Source: Lacrimispora algidixylanolytica
GTDB lineage: Bacteria; Bacillota; Clostridia; Lachnospirales; Lachnospiraceae
DNA: 64,000 nucleotides
NCBI RefSeq assembly: GCF_003609635.1
Contig: NZ_MCIA01000007.1
Span: 1-64,000, forward strand
Reading direction: 5' to 3'
The notes beneath the pieces are model-generated. The model did not search any database. It was given only the letters and a program-made list of their open reading frames with translations, and was not told the DNA's origin. The number at the start of each line of letters is the position of its first letter. Position 1 is the first letter of the stretch. Positions 52,554 to 61,502 of this stretch are shown here, in pieces. Position numbers and translations under genes: made by a program.

Positions 52554-53681
52554 ATGAGACGTAAGAGTTATCCAAACGTATTTTTAGAATGCGGCTATGG
52601 CGAGGATGAAATAAGAAGGAAAATAGATTCCTCTTTCCAGACGATTTTTTATGGAAGCAAAGCAGAGCGATTCTACCATCCAGTCGGAGCTGATATGGGA
52701 TACGTAGAGGATACTGGTAATCATGATGTCCGAACGGAAGGGATGTCTTACGCTATGATGATGTGCGTACAGATGGACCGAAAAGAAGAGTTTGACCGTC
52801 TATGGAAATGGTCTAAAACCTATATGTATATGGACAAAGGGGAGAATGCAGGGTATTTTGCCTGGTCCTGTCAGACAGACGGAACTAAAAATTCATGGGG
52901 GCCGGCACCAGATGGGGAAGAGTATTTTGCCATGTCACTGTTCTTTGCTTCCAATCGGTGGGGAGATGGAAAGGGAATCTTTTGCTATTCCAAAGAGGCA
53001 AAGGACATTCTTCATTCCTGCCTACATAAGGGCGAAAAAAAGGGCGATGGAGACCCCATGTGGAATCTTGACAACCATTTGATTAAATTTATTCCAAATT
53101 GTGATTTTACGGACCCGTCCTATCATCTGCCACATTTTTATGAATTGTTTTCCTTATGGGCTTATGAGGAAGATCGAAAGTTCTTTAAAAAGGCAGCAAA
53201 GACGAGTCGGTTATATCTAAAGAAAGCATGCAACTCGGCAACCGGTCTCAGTGGTGAGTATGCGGATTATAACGGCACTCCCAGAAACAGGTTGCCAGAT
53301 TCAAAAGATAGACATGACTGGTATTACAGCGATGCTTACCGCACCATAGCAAACATCAGCCTTGATCATCTCTGGTTTCCAAAGGATGAATGGGCTTGTG
53401 AAACAGCGGATAAGCTCCAGTGCTTTTTTAGTGAAAGGGGGGATGTGAACGGAGTTTATCTCATTGACGGTACAAAGGTTGAAAGAGTATCTTCCCTTCA
53501 TCCGATTGCAATCATTGCAACCAACGCCCAGGCTTCCCTAGCCTCGAATGGCAAATACAAAAGGGAATGGGTTCACCGTTTTTGGAATACTCCACTGAGA
53601 AAGGGCAACCGAAGGTATTATGACAATTGTCTGTATTTCTTTGCATTACTAGCGTTAGGGGGGTGTTATAGAATTTATTAG
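52554..53681 (+). CDS. GH8 reducing-end xylose-releasing exo-oligoxylanase
   Basis: A 375-residue family 8 glycoside hydrolase without a signal peptide, so it acts in the cytoplasm. It matches the Rex type, which removes xylose from the reducing end of xylo-oligosaccharides. The likely acid is E62 in DVRTEGMSYAMM and the likely base D260 in YYSDAYRTIAN. Trp-rich segments (NSWGPAPDGEEYFAMSLFF in part) line the cleft. Lying 12 bases after the permeases, it points to xylo-oligosaccharides as the transported substrate. The specificity is by family resemblance. Confidence 0.88.
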   Translation: MRRKSYPNVFLECGYGEDEIRRKIDSSFQTIFYGSKAERFYHPVGADMGYVEDTGNHDVRTEGMSYAMMMCVQMDRKEEFDRLWKWSKTYMYMDKGENAGYFAWSCQTDGTKNSWGPAPDGEEYFAMSLFFASNRWGDGKGIFCYSKEAKDILHSCLHKGEKKGDGDPMWNLDNHLIKFIPNCDFTDPSYHLPHFYELFSLWAYEEDRKFFKKAAKTSRLYLKKACNSATGLSGEYADYNGTPRNRLPDSKDRHDWYYSDAYRTIANISLDHLWFPKDEWACETADKLQCFFSERGDVNGVYLIDGTKVERVSSLHPIAIIATNAQASLASNGKYKREWVHRFWNTPLRKGNRRYYDNCLYFFALLALGGCYRIY

Positions 53682-53767
53682 GGGGATGTTTTAAGGGGGA
53701 TGTAACAAGCTTTGTGATTGATCTGCTTTGTGGTGAAACCATTTGCAGATAAGTTTATATAGCGTGA

Positions 53768-53811
53768 AAACGGTCTTATCTTTCATGGAAAGATGGGGCC
53801 GTTTGTTTTAT
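53768..53811 (+). terminator. terminator after the GH8 gene
   Basis: AAACGG (53768-53773) pairs with CCGTTT (53799-53804), and ATCTTTC/GAAAGAT forms the upper stem. A T-rich stretch follows. Confidence 0.82.
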
Positions 53812-53831
53812 TGTATCGAAAAGTTTTTCTG

Positions 53832-53858
53832 GTATAATTTGTCCCTCTTTACATATAT
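53832..53858 (+). promoter_or_regulatory. possible sporulation (sigma-E-like) promoter of spoIIIA
   Basis: ATAATT near 53834 and CATATATT near 53851 are about 12-13 bases apart, roughly as in sigma-E promoters. A TATAAT at the same place could also be vegetative. The match is loose. Confidence 0.3.
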
Positions 53859-53877
53859 TGAGTTAAGAGGAGGGATG

Positions 53878-54885
53878 ATGGTGGAGAGGAAAGACGAGCT
53901 TATCAATATATTTTCGAAGGATATAAGAGAGATTCTAAACCGGGTATCTGTGGACTTTAACGAGGTTCAGGAAATAAGACTCCGGGCGGCAGGCCCTCTT
54001 TTAATGATTTATAGAAACGAAGAGTATTATGTGGCTACTAACGGTGTCTTAAGCCAGGAAAGAACAGATGCTTACGTTGCCTCAAAAAATGAGCTGAAAG
54101 AGACCATGGAATATATGAGCAACCATTCCCTGTATGCCTTTGAAGAAGAGATGAAACAGGGATTTATTACCATACAGGGTGGTCACAGGATTGGCATCGC
54201 AGGAAAGACCATATTAGACGAATCCGGGATCAAGACCATGAAGTACATATCTTTTATCAATGTAAGGCTATCTCATCAGGTAAAGGGCTGTGCTCAGCCG
54301 GTCCTGCCTTATGTATATGGGGGAGGGAACGACATCTGTCATACGCTCATCATATCACCTCCAAGGTGTGGGAAAACAACTCTTCTAAGGGATTTAATCC
54401 GGCAGATATCTGACGGGGTTAAAGATCACCCTGGGGTTACGGTAGGAGTGGTTGATGAACGCTCCGAGATTGGTGCCTGCTTTCAGGGTGTACCACAAAA
54501 TGAACTTGGAATACGAACGGATATCTTAGATTGCTGTCCAAAGGCAAAAGGAATGATGATGCTCATTCGCACCATGTCTCCCAGAGTAATAGCAGTGGAT
54601 GAAATCGGCAGCAGGGAAGACATAGAAGCCGTGGAATATGTAATGAACTGCGGTTGTAAATTAATTGCCACCGTTCATGGAAGCTCTATCGATGACATTA
54701 AGCAAAAGCCGGTTCTTCGTAAATTGGTGGAGGAGAGGACCTTTGAACGATACATCATCTTAAACAGCCAGGGACGGATTGGAAATATAGACCAGATATA
54801 CGATTCCAGAGGGACCCAGCTTTATAAAGCTCCACTACAACCAGTGGGTAAGCTATGGGACAGGCAGGAGTGGGCTTATGGATAG
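53878..54885 (+). CDS. spoIIIAA: stage III sporulation protein AA (ATPase)
   Basis: A 335-residue cytoplasmic AAA-type ATPase of the secretion-ATPase group that powers the SpoIIIA-SpoIIQ channel between mother cell and forespore. The Walker A is ISPPRCGKTTLLRDL (about 162), and RVIAVDEIGSREDIEAV (about 238) is the Walker B region. Three start codons are crowded (ATG 53875, ATG 53878, GTG 53881) behind AGGAGG, and GTG has the best spacing. The next gene overlaps by eight bases. Confidence 0.96.
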   Translation: MVERKDELINIFSKDIREILNRVSVDFNEVQEIRLRAAGPLLMIYRNEEYYVATNGVLSQERTDAYVASKNELKETMEYMSNHSLYAFEEEMKQGFITIQGGHRIGIAGKTILDESGIKTMKYISFINVRLSHQVKGCAQPVLPYVYGGGNDICHTLIISPPRCGKTTLLRDLIRQISDGVKDHPGVTVGVVDERSEIGACFQGVPQNELGIRTDILDCCPKAKGMMMLIRTMSPRVIAVDEIGSREDIEAVEYVMNCGCKLIATVHGSSIDDIKQKPVLRKLVEERTFERYIILNSQGRIGNIDQIYDSRGTQLYKAPLQPVGKLWDRQEWAYG

Positions 54886-55408
54886 AACTTATTTCAAACT
54901 ATTGGGAGCTGCACTTGTGATTATATCTTCCACTGGACTAGGATTTTATATGGCAGCTCAGTGGACGGAGCATTTAAAAACAGTGGAAAGGCTTAAAAAG
55001 ATGATTCTTCTATTAAAAGGAGAAATCGTATATGCCAATTCTCCTCTGACAGAGGCCTTTGAACGCACCGGAAAAAAGGCAGGAGGAGGAATGGGAGATC
55101 TTTTTGTAGCAGTAGCAGAACGGCTGATCAGACAGCAGGCAGAACCTTTTTTTACGGTTTGGCAGGAGGAGATAGACAATCTGCCAAAAGAAGTCTGCTT
55201 ATCCAAAGAGGACAAACAGAATTTAAAAGGACTGGGTGAGCATCTGGGATATCTGGATATGGACATGCAGGAGAGAAACATTCTTTTGTACCTGGAACAG
55301 CTTGATCTGACCATTGGTTATTTAAGAAAGCATAAGCAGGAAAAAAGTCGTCTTTATAGCACTCTTGGAATTATGGGCGGACTGTTCCTTACCATAGTAA
55401 TGTATTAA
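54878..55408 (+). CDS. spoIIIAB: stage III sporulation protein AB
   Basis: A 176-residue protein with an N-terminal helix (about 7-27) and a C-terminal helix (about 155-175). It resembles GspF-type platform proteins of secretion systems, as reported for SpoIIIAB. The order AA-AB-AC-AD-AE-AF-AG-AH is complete here. Confidence 0.95.
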   Translation: MDRTYFKLLGAALVIISSTGLGFYMAAQWTEHLKTVERLKKMILLLKGEIVYANSPLTEAFERTGKKAGGGMGDLFVAVAERLIRQQAEPFFTVWQEEIDNLPKEVCLSKEDKQNLKGLGEHLGYLDMDMQERNILLYLEQLDLTIGYLRKHKQEKSRLYSTLGIMGGLFLTIVMY

Positions 55409-55418
55409 GGAGGATAGC

Positions 55419-55613
55419 ATGGGAGTCAATTTGATATTTAAAATTGCAGCAGTTGGAATTCTGGTTTCCGTCATATGCCAGGTTTTAAAGCATAGCGGAC
55501 GGGAAGAGCAGGCATTCTTAACAAGCCTTGCGGGGCTGGTCCTGGTGCTGTTCTGGCTTGTGCCTTACATATACCAGTTATTTGAATCCATCAAAAATCT
55601 GTTTGCATTGTAG
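55419..55613 (+). CDS. spoIIIAC: stage III sporulation protein AC
   Basis: A 64-residue protein with two membrane helices (INLIFKIAAVGILVSVICQVL in part, and a second at 33-52). LKHSGREEQAFL between them is the typical loop. Length matches the family. AAGGAGG precedes it by nine bases. Confidence 0.95.
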   Translation: MGVNLIFKIAAVGILVSVICQVLKHSGREEQAFLTSLAGLVLVLFWLVPYIYQLFESIKNLFAL

Positions 55614-55670
55614 GTGAGCGCCTTGCAGGCATGCCCTTATGCCCTGGAGAGCAGGCGGGAAAGGGGAAAT

Positions 55671-56057
55671 ATGACGGTAGTAACCATTGCAGTAACTGGA
55701 ATTATTGCAGTTATATTGGCAGTCTCCTTAAAAGGAGTCAAGGGGGAATATGGGACCTATGTGGTAATGGCAGCAGGCTTATTGATCTTTTTCTATGGTC
55801 TAGGAAAGCTTACTTCCATATTAGATACCATGAAAGAGATTCAGTCCTATATTAAGATCAACAATATCTATCTGTCTACCCTGGTAAAGATGATTGGCAT
55901 TACCTATATTGCAGAATTTGCCGCAGGAATCTGCAAAGATGCGGGATACGGGGCCGTAGGGACCCAGATTGAGATATTTGGAAAGCTTTCTGTCTTGGCA
56001 GTCAGCATGCCCATACTACTGGCGCTCATTGAGACGCTTCAAGTATTCGTATCATGA
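55671..56057 (+). CDS. spoIIIAD: stage III sporulation protein AD
   Basis: A 128-residue protein with four hydrophobic helices. The ATG at 55671 is chosen because GGGGAAAT precedes it and the length fits SpoIIIAD. An in-frame start 19 codons upstream would add a charged stretch not usual for the family. Its stop overlaps an ATG (56054) of spoIIIAE. Confidence 0.93.
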   Translation: MTVVTIAVTGIIAVILAVSLKGVKGEYGTYVVMAAGLLIFFYGLGKLTSILDTMKEIQSYIKINNIYLSTLVKMIGITYIAEFAAGICKDAGYGAVGTQIEIFGKLSVLAVSMPILLALIETLQVFVS

Positions 56058-56074
56058 CAGAAGGGGGAAAGGCC

Positions 56075-57259
56075 ATGAAAAGAATTACTTTTTTTCTTTT
56101 TTGCTTTCTGTCTCTTATCTTTTTTTCCATGAGCAGTTTTGCAGCAGACTTAAACGTTCAAAAAGGTGGCGAAGATAGCGCTACAGAAGTGGACAGCCTT
56201 GATTTGGACCAATACGACCTATCCGACATTCAAAGCTTTTTAGACGGCAGAAATGGGACAAAGGGTCTAGATCTTAACTTTAAAGAATTGATGATGGATT
56301 TAATCAGTGGCAAGCTAGATCAGGTGATGGCAAAAGTTGGGAATGCAATTAAGGAACTTTTGTTAGGGGAGATAAAAACCAATGGACACATGATGGGTCA
56401 GATCATCATACTGGGTATCATTGGAGCCGTATTTTCTAATTTTTCTAGTGTGTTTACAGGAAGTCAGATTTCAGAAACTGGTTTTTTTGTTACTTACCTT
56501 TTGCTGTTTACCTATTTGGCAGCCAGCTTTTTTACCAGTGTATCCATTGTAAGTGATGTGGTTGGGCAGATATTAGGATTTATGAAGGCCCTTCTTCCAG
56601 CATACTTCCTGGCGGTGGCATTTGCAGGAGGGAGTACCGCAGCAGCGGCATCTTATGGATTCACCCTTTTTGTCATAGCAGGTGCCCAGTGGCTCTTAGG
56701 GCAGGTTCTTTTATCTTTGGTACGTGTCTATGCCCTTCTTGTTATGGCAGGCCATATAACAAAGGAAGACATGCTCTCAAAGATGACAGAGCTGCTGGAA
56801 CAAATCATATCCTGGAGTTTAAAGACTATGATAGGAATTGTATTGGGATTTCAGATTATACAAGGAATGGTTCTCCCTTACGTGGATTCCATGAAGACTG
56901 GGGCGATTCAAAAGCTAGCAGGTGCAATACCAGGAATCGGCAATGGAATAAACTCGGTAGCCCAGATGGTCCTTGGTTCTGGTGTCGTTATTAAAAACAC
57001 CATTGGTGCAGCAGGAATCATTATTCTCTTAATCATTTCTGCCATTCCTCTAATTAAGCTATTGGTCTTAATGTTTCTCTATAAGTGTGTGGCAGCCTTG
57101 TTACAGCCAATTTGTGACAAGAGGATCGTCTCCTGTATTTCGGATATTGCAAAAGGGCATAAGTTGCTCCTTTCCATTGCCGCTTCTGGAGTCCTCTTAT
57201 TTGTAATAACCATTGCGCTTGTATGTGCATCAACTAACGTAACGTATTTTTCTGGGTGA
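56075..57259 (+). CDS. spoIIIAE: stage III sporulation protein AE
   Basis: A 394-residue exported membrane protein. A signal peptide (about 1-24, ending SSFAAD) is followed by a soluble part and about eight helices. It is the largest membrane subunit of the channel. The ATG at 56075 follows AAGGGGG, while the ATG at 56054 overlaps spoIIIAD and lacks spacing. GAIPGIGNGINSVAQMVLGSG (in part, about 282) is a conserved loop. Confidence 0.94.
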   Translation: MKRITFFLFCFLSLIFFSMSSFAADLNVQKGGEDSATEVDSLDLDQYDLSDIQSFLDGRNGTKGLDLNFKELMMDLISGKLDQVMAKVGNAIKELLLGEIKTNGHMMGQIIILGIIGAVFSNFSSVFTGSQISETGFFVTYLLLFTYLAASFFTSVSIVSDVVGQILGFMKALLPAYFLAVAFAGGSTAAAASYGFTLFVIAGAQWLLGQVLLSLVRVYALLVMAGHITKEDMLSKMTELLEQIISWSLKTMIGIVLGFQIIQGMVLPYVDSMKTGAIQKLAGAIPGIGNGINSVAQMVLGSGVVIKNTIGAAGIIILLIISAIPLIKLLVLMFLYKCVAALLQPICDKRIVSCISDIAKGHKLLLSIAASGVLLFVITIALVCASTNVTYFSG

Positions 57260-57264
57260 GTGAC

Positions 57265-57921
57265 ATGGAACAATTGTTTGAATGGATACGCAGTATTATT
57301 TATTATCTTATATTTATTACGGTTGTGGCAAATCTTTTGCCTAACAAAAAATACGAGAAATATATTCGCTTTTTTGCAGGTATGGTTTTAATTCTCCTGG
57401 TTTTAAAGCCAATTACAGGTGGACTAAGGCTTGATGATACGTTGGCTTATTATTTTGAGTCCATCAGCTTAAAAAAGGAGGCGACAGAGTTAACGGGTGA
57501 AATGGCCAAGATGGATGGACAAAGGCTTGATAAGATGATAACCAAGTACGAGGACGCTGTTTCTGGAGATTTAAAAGCCATGGCGGTTTCAGCTGGCTTT
57601 TCCTGCGATGCTTCAAAGGCAGAGATTAATCAAGATCAGGACAGTAAAAATTTTGGTCATGTGGTTCGGGTATCTTTGGTATTAAATCCAGAATCAGTAG
57701 AAGAGGAAGAAGAGGCGATCCCGGCAGCAGAAGGGATGGAACCGATCCAAAAAGTGGCCAAAGTGGAAGGCATAAAGATTACGCCATCCCCTCCGAGTCA
57801 AGGAGGAAATGTAAGACAAGAAGAAAATTCACAAGTATCAGGTCTTAGAAAGAAGATTGCTGAATATTATGGTTTGGAGGAACAGGATATTGAAATTCAA
57901 GTGGAAGATGGGAAAGGATAA
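57265..57921 (+). CDS. spoIIIAF: stage III sporulation protein AF
   Basis: A 218-residue protein with two N-terminal helices (about 6-26 and 34-53) and a soluble domain. KPITGGLRLDD after the second helix is typical. A GTG at 57256 overlapping the spoIIIAE stop is an alternative start. Its last 14 bases overlap spoIIIAG. Confidence 0.92.
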   Translation: MEQLFEWIRSIIYYLIFITVVANLLPNKKYEKYIRFFAGMVLILLVLKPITGGLRLDDTLAYYFESISLKKEATELTGEMAKMDGQRLDKMITKYEDAVSGDLKAMAVSAGFSCDASKAEINQDQDSKNFGHVVRVSLVLNPESVEEEEEAIPAAEGMEPIQKVAKVEGIKITPSPPSQGGNVRQEENSQVSGLRKKIAEYYGLEEQDIEIQVEDGKG

Positions 57922-58495
57922 ATGGCTGATCCTACTGGCGATTGGAATGATTATCCTGATCCTTGCGATACCCTCTAATTCAAGTACATTAGGAAAGATA
58001 GGAGCGGCATCGGAGAGCAAAAACAAGACCGAGCTTCAAAAAGGAATTGTGACAGAGCCGGCAGGAAAAGATACGGCTGTGGCCGCAGGAGCAGACCGCA
58101 CCTATGAGGAACAGATGGAATTAAGGGTAAAAAAACTTTTAAAAACCGTTGAGGGAGTTGGTCAGGTGGATGTGATGATTGTATTAAAATCTTCCAAGGA
58201 ACAGGTGTTAAGGGTGGATAACAAAACATCAGATTCAGCGACTGTGGAAAATGACAGCTCTGGCGGAACCAGAAATATCACCAATAAAGAGCTGCAACAA
58301 AGTACAATATTGACCGGTTCTGGCGAAAATACGGCTCCCATTGTGGAGAAAGAGATAAGTCCAGAAATAGAAGGAATCATCATAAGTGCCCAGGGTGGTG
58401 GCAGTCCTACGGTAAAAGCTGAAATTTCCAGTGCCATGGAAGCATTATTTAACTTGCCCCCACATAAAATAAAAGTATTAAAGAGGGTGGAATAA
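57908..58495 (+). CDS. spoIIIAG: stage III sporulation protein AG
   Basis: A 195-residue protein with one N-terminal helix (about 5-21) and an external ring-forming domain (about 65-190, with LLKTVEGVGQVDVMIVL and VVAQGG-like VIISAQGGGSP). Related proteins form the large ring of the mother-cell channel. The ATG at 57908 lies inside spoIIIAF, giving overlap coupling. Confidence 0.94.
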   Translation: MGKDKWLILLAIGMIILILAIPSNSSTLGKIGAASESKNKTELQKGIVTEPAGKDTAVAAGADRTYEEQMELRVKKLLKTVEGVGQVDVMIVLKSSKEQVLRVDNKTSDSATVENDSSGGTRNITNKELQQSTILTGSGENTAPIVEKEISPEIEGIIISAQGGGSPTVKAEISSAMEALFNLPPHKIKVLKRVE

Positions 58496-58510
58496 AAAGG
58501 AGTGTCAGGT

Positions 58511-59341
58511 ATGAGAAGTTGGAAAACAAGCAATGAACCAAATGTCCCTAAAACCCCAAAGAAAATGGATATGAAAAAACTGTTCCGAAGAAATCAGATC
58601 ATCATTACCACACTGGCCGTTATGATAGCTGCCGCCGGGTATTTAAATTATGCCGGAAAACAGGAGGCAGTTTCTGGTAAAGATGTTTTTGAAGCAGGAC
58701 TCACGGATATATCTGAAGAAGATGTCTTAGCAGAGAACAAAGCCCTTAATGAAAGTTCTCCCGCCCAGGATATTGCAAGTCTGGACCAGGATGCTTCCGA
58801 TGTCGATAAAATGGCAGCAGCAGAAACTCAGCCATCAGAAAACAAAGAAGTAGCAGCCGCTGAAAGCACAGCAGCAGGCGAAACAAAGGCAGCCGCAGAG
58901 CAGGTAGCAGCCGCTGAGACAAAAGCAGCAAACACTGGACTGGATAACCCAGGAGAAGCTGTTCTTACAAGCGGAATGAGCGTAACGGATTACATATCTA
59001 GCGTACAGTTGAACAGAGAGCAGGTAAGGGCAAGAAACAAAGAGACCTTAATGAACCTGATCAACAATCCTAGCCTTGAGGAGTCTGCAAAAAAACAGGC
59101 CATTCAGGAAATGATTGATATGACAGCTATTTCCGAAAAAGAAAATGCAGCAGAGACCCTTCTTCTTGCAAAAGGATTCTCAGATCCAGTCGTCAGCATT
59201 TCAAGTGGAAAAGTAGACGTTGTCATCAATGCCTCTACCATTACCGACCCACAGCGTGCACAGATTGAAGATATCGTAAAGAGAAAAGCAGAAGTAGGTG
59301 CAGAGAATATCGTTATCACCCTTATGAAACTGGGTGAATAA
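58511..59341 (+). CDS. spoIIIAH: stage III sporulation protein AH, with Ala/Glu-rich linker
   Basis: A 276-residue protein with one helix (about 28-46) and a YscJ-type ring domain (about 175-275) that contacts SpoIIQ in the forespore. It is longer than the Bacillus protein (about 218). The extra length is a low-complexity linker (about 90-150) with repeats such as AAAETQ, VAAAES, and VAAAETKAAN. The linker could span a wider gap between membranes. The ATG at 58511 follows AAGGAG. Confidence 0.93.
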   Translation: MRSWKTSNEPNVPKTPKKMDMKKLFRRNQIIITTLAVMIAAAGYLNYAGKQEAVSGKDVFEAGLTDISEEDVLAENKALNESSPAQDIASLDQDASDVDKMAAAETQPSENKEVAAAESTAAGETKAAAEQVAAAETKAANTGLDNPGEAVLTSGMSVTDYISSVQLNREQVRARNKETLMNLINNPSLEESAKKQAIQEMIDMTAISEKENAAETLLLAKGFSDPVVSISSGKVDVVINASTITDPQRAQIEDIVKRKAEVGAENIVITLMKLGE

Positions 59342-59347
59342 AAAGCT

Positions 59348-59376
59348 TTGCAAACAATGGACAATTTTGCTATAAT
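59348..59376 (+). promoter_or_regulatory. promoter of the Asp23 gene
   Basis: TTGCAA (59348-59353) and TATAAT (59371-59376) are 17 bases apart, so this gene has its own vegetative promoter after spoIIIAH. Confidence 0.7.
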
Positions 59377-59417
59377 GATTCCATAACCCAGAAATTTTAG
59401 TACAGGAGGGAATTGCT

Positions 59418-59807
59418 GTGGCAGAAGCAGAAAGCAGAAATACTCACAAATTATATGAAAAAGATAAAATCGGCGAAGTGCAGATCGCAGACGATGTGGT
59501 AGCTATCATCGCAGGTCTTGCAGCAACCGAGGTAGAAGGTGTAGATTCCATGGCAGGCAACATCACCAATGAGTTGGTGGCGAAGCTGGGCATGAAAAAT
59601 TTATCAAAGGGCGTTAAGGTTGAGCTGACTCCTGACGAACATGTATCTGTGGATTTGTCCTTAAACATCAAATATGGATACAGCATACCAACAGTCAGTG
59701 AGAAAGTTCAAGAAAAGGTACAGACTGCTATTGAGAACATGACAGGTCTTACGGTTTTAGATGTGAATATCCGTATCGCCGGTGTTGCAATGGAAGAAAA
59801 CAAATAG
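59418..59807 (+). CDS. Asp23/Gls24 family envelope stress protein
   Basis: A 129-residue cytoplasmic protein that starts with GTG behind AGGAGG. GEVQIADDVVAIIAGLAATEVEGV (in part, about 17-40) and IKYGYSIPTVSEKVQ (about 83) are diagnostic. Members sit under the membrane and respond to envelope stress. In many firmicutes this gene lies just upstream of nusB, and here a diguanylate cyclase gene is between them. Confidence 0.92.
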   Translation: MAEAESRNTHKLYEKDKIGEVQIADDVVAIIAGLAATEVEGVDSMAGNITNELVAKLGMKNLSKGVKVELTPDEHVSVDLSLNIKYGYSIPTVSEKVQEKVQTAIENMTGLTVLDVNIRIAGVAMEENK

Positions 59808-59820
59808 ATGTAAAATCTAT

Positions 59821-59862
59821 AGCGGGGGTGGACTATTATGGTCAATACCCCCGCTTTTCTTT
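59821..59862 (+). terminator. terminator after the Asp23 gene
   Basis: GCGGGGGT (59822-59829) pairs with ACCCCCGC (59847-59854), followed by TTTTCTTTT. Confidence 0.92.
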
Positions 59863-59961
59863 TGGTTTTCGTAATAAAGTTTATCTTGTAATGAAAATGG
59901 ACAGGATTTATAATGAACCATATGCATTAGGACAGGATGTTAAGGACAGGTGTTTTTTAAT

Positions 59962-61389
59962 ATGATAAATCATAGGGATAGGAATCATTATTTGCCAAAG
60001 ATGATGGGAATGGTCGGCCTGGTGGTTTCTATCATCGCAGGAATTTTTGCGATGAATCTTTATTATTTCAAAGAGGTGGAAAAGAGCCTTATAAAGCAGA
60101 CGTGCCGTGATCTAAAACTGGAGAACGACAAGATATTGAGCTATCTGAAGAATTTAACAGAGGCAAAATTTGAATGGCTGGAATTGTTTGCGGCACTTTG
60201 TGATCTTCCGGATGGGTCCGGAAATGAAAGCTGGTGGGAGCTGTTAGAAGAAAGCGAGAAGGAGAGTTCAAGATTAGGGGTAGTAGATCATAAAGGAATC
60301 ATTTATTATGGAAACCACCAATCAACAGATATCTCCTCCAGAGCCTACTTCCAGAAAGTCTTATTGGGAGAGAAGAATATTTCCAGACTCCTTCCTGGAG
60401 GGTTTGAAGGCCAAGACGGAATTGTCCTGGCTATTCCTATTATTAGAGATTCTAAGGTAGTAGGGGCGGCCTGTTTGGAGTATTCGGCAGCGGAGCTTGA
60501 AGCGCATTTAAACGACAGTCCTTTAAACCAGAATGGGGCCAATCTCATATTTACAGAAGAAGGGCAGATCATGGTTTCAAGCTCTGGAGTCAGTCGTAAG
60601 GGTACCGTATACGATCTTTTGGATAATATGGAATTTCGGGATGGACAATCCTTAGAACAGATGAAACAAGATGTTAAAAATGGTCAAGCAGGATATCTGA
60701 TTTACTATGAAAATAACAACAAACGGCTTTTGTATTATCAGCCAACCGGAATCGAAGACTGGATGGTAGCTTCCCTGGTTAAGACCGAAATGTATGAAAG
60801 CATGCTCTACCGAATAAGGAGCTTGACCCTTGGATTTATCACCAGCTCAACCATTATGCTGGTAAGTGCTGTTTTACTCATACTTGGTATTCTTCATTAT
60901 CGCAAGAAGGAAGAAAAACGGGCGCAAAAGGATTATCTGACAGGAGTATATACCAGGGAAACCGCAAGAAAGCTGGTATCTCAAGGGTTAAAGGGCGTGG
61001 GGAATAAGCGATTTTATGCCTGTATGTTCCTTGATATTGACGATTTTAAAAAAATCAATGATACCTTTGGACACCACAAAGGAGATCTGGTTCTGATTGA
61101 AGTTGGTCAGATTTTAAGTGCCTGTACCAGACAAGAGGATGTGATTGTCCGTTTCGGAGGGGATGAATTTTGTATTTGGCTGTACGGAATGAGGGGTAGA
61201 AAACAGCCGGAAGCCATAGCCGCAAGGATACTCAATGCTTTTAATATTTCAGGGAATATCCATGCCAGCATTGGAATCACACAGGTTGGAGAAAATGAAA
61301 ATGATTACGATGCAATCTTAAGACGTGCGGATGAAGCTTTATATCAGGCAAAGAGAAAAGGGAAAAACCAATATGCCGTGAAGCGGTAA
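59962..61389 (+). CDS. membrane diguanylate cyclase with dCache-like sensor
   Basis: A 475-residue protein. Two helices (about 14-35 and 290-312) enclose an external sensor of the dCache type (SSRAYFQKVLLGE about 129, GIVLAIPIIRDSKVVGAACLEY in part). The GGDEF domain (about 325-475) has the intact active site RFGGDEFCIW and the inhibitory I-site RQED five residues before it. It should make c-di-GMP under product inhibition. It is flanked by its own terminator-like hairpins. Confidence 0.93.
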   Translation: MINHRDRNHYLPKMMGMVGLVVSIIAGIFAMNLYYFKEVEKSLIKQTCRDLKLENDKILSYLKNLTEAKFEWLELFAALCDLPDGSGNESWWELLEESEKESSRLGVVDHKGIIYYGNHQSTDISSRAYFQKVLLGEKNISRLLPGGFEGQDGIVLAIPIIRDSKVVGAACLEYSAAELEAHLNDSPLNQNGANLIFTEEGQIMVSSSGVSRKGTVYDLLDNMEFRDGQSLEQMKQDVKNGQAGYLIYYENNNKRLLYYQPTGIEDWMVASLVKTEMYESMLYRIRSLTLGFITSSTIMLVSAVLLILGILHYRKKEEKRAQKDYLTGVYTRETARKLVSQGLKGVGNKRFYACMFLDIDDFKKINDTFGHHKGDLVLIEVGQILSACTRQEDVIVRFGGDEFCIWLYGMRGRKQPEAIAARILNAFNISGNIHASIGITQVGENENDYDAILRRADEALYQAKRKGKNQYAVKR

Positions 61390-61424
61390 TTTTTCATATA
61401 ATCCATATATGGATAATGAAAAAT
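61390..61424 (+). terminator. palindromic terminator-like hairpin after the cyclase gene
   Basis: TTTTTCATATAATCC and GGATAATGAAAAA form a near-perfect palindrome centred on ATATAT. No long T-run follows, so efficiency is uncertain. Confidence 0.55.
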
Positions 61425-61428
61425 ACTA

Positions 61429-61457
61429 TTGTATAATAAACCACGGTAAGGTATAAT
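61429..61457 (+). promoter_or_regulatory. promoter of nusB-xseA-xseB-ispA
   Basis: TTGTAT (61429-61434) and TATAAT (61452-61457) are 17 bases apart, 46 bases before nusB. Confidence 0.6.
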
Positions 61458-61502
61458 AATTCCAAACGTCCAGAAAAATTACCAACAGGAGGACCATGGT
61501 AA

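Noticed and set aside
54958-55314. 118-codon open frame opposite spoIIIAB
   Set aside because: It is antisense to a conserved sporulation gene, has a biased Ser/Arg composition and no family resemblance.
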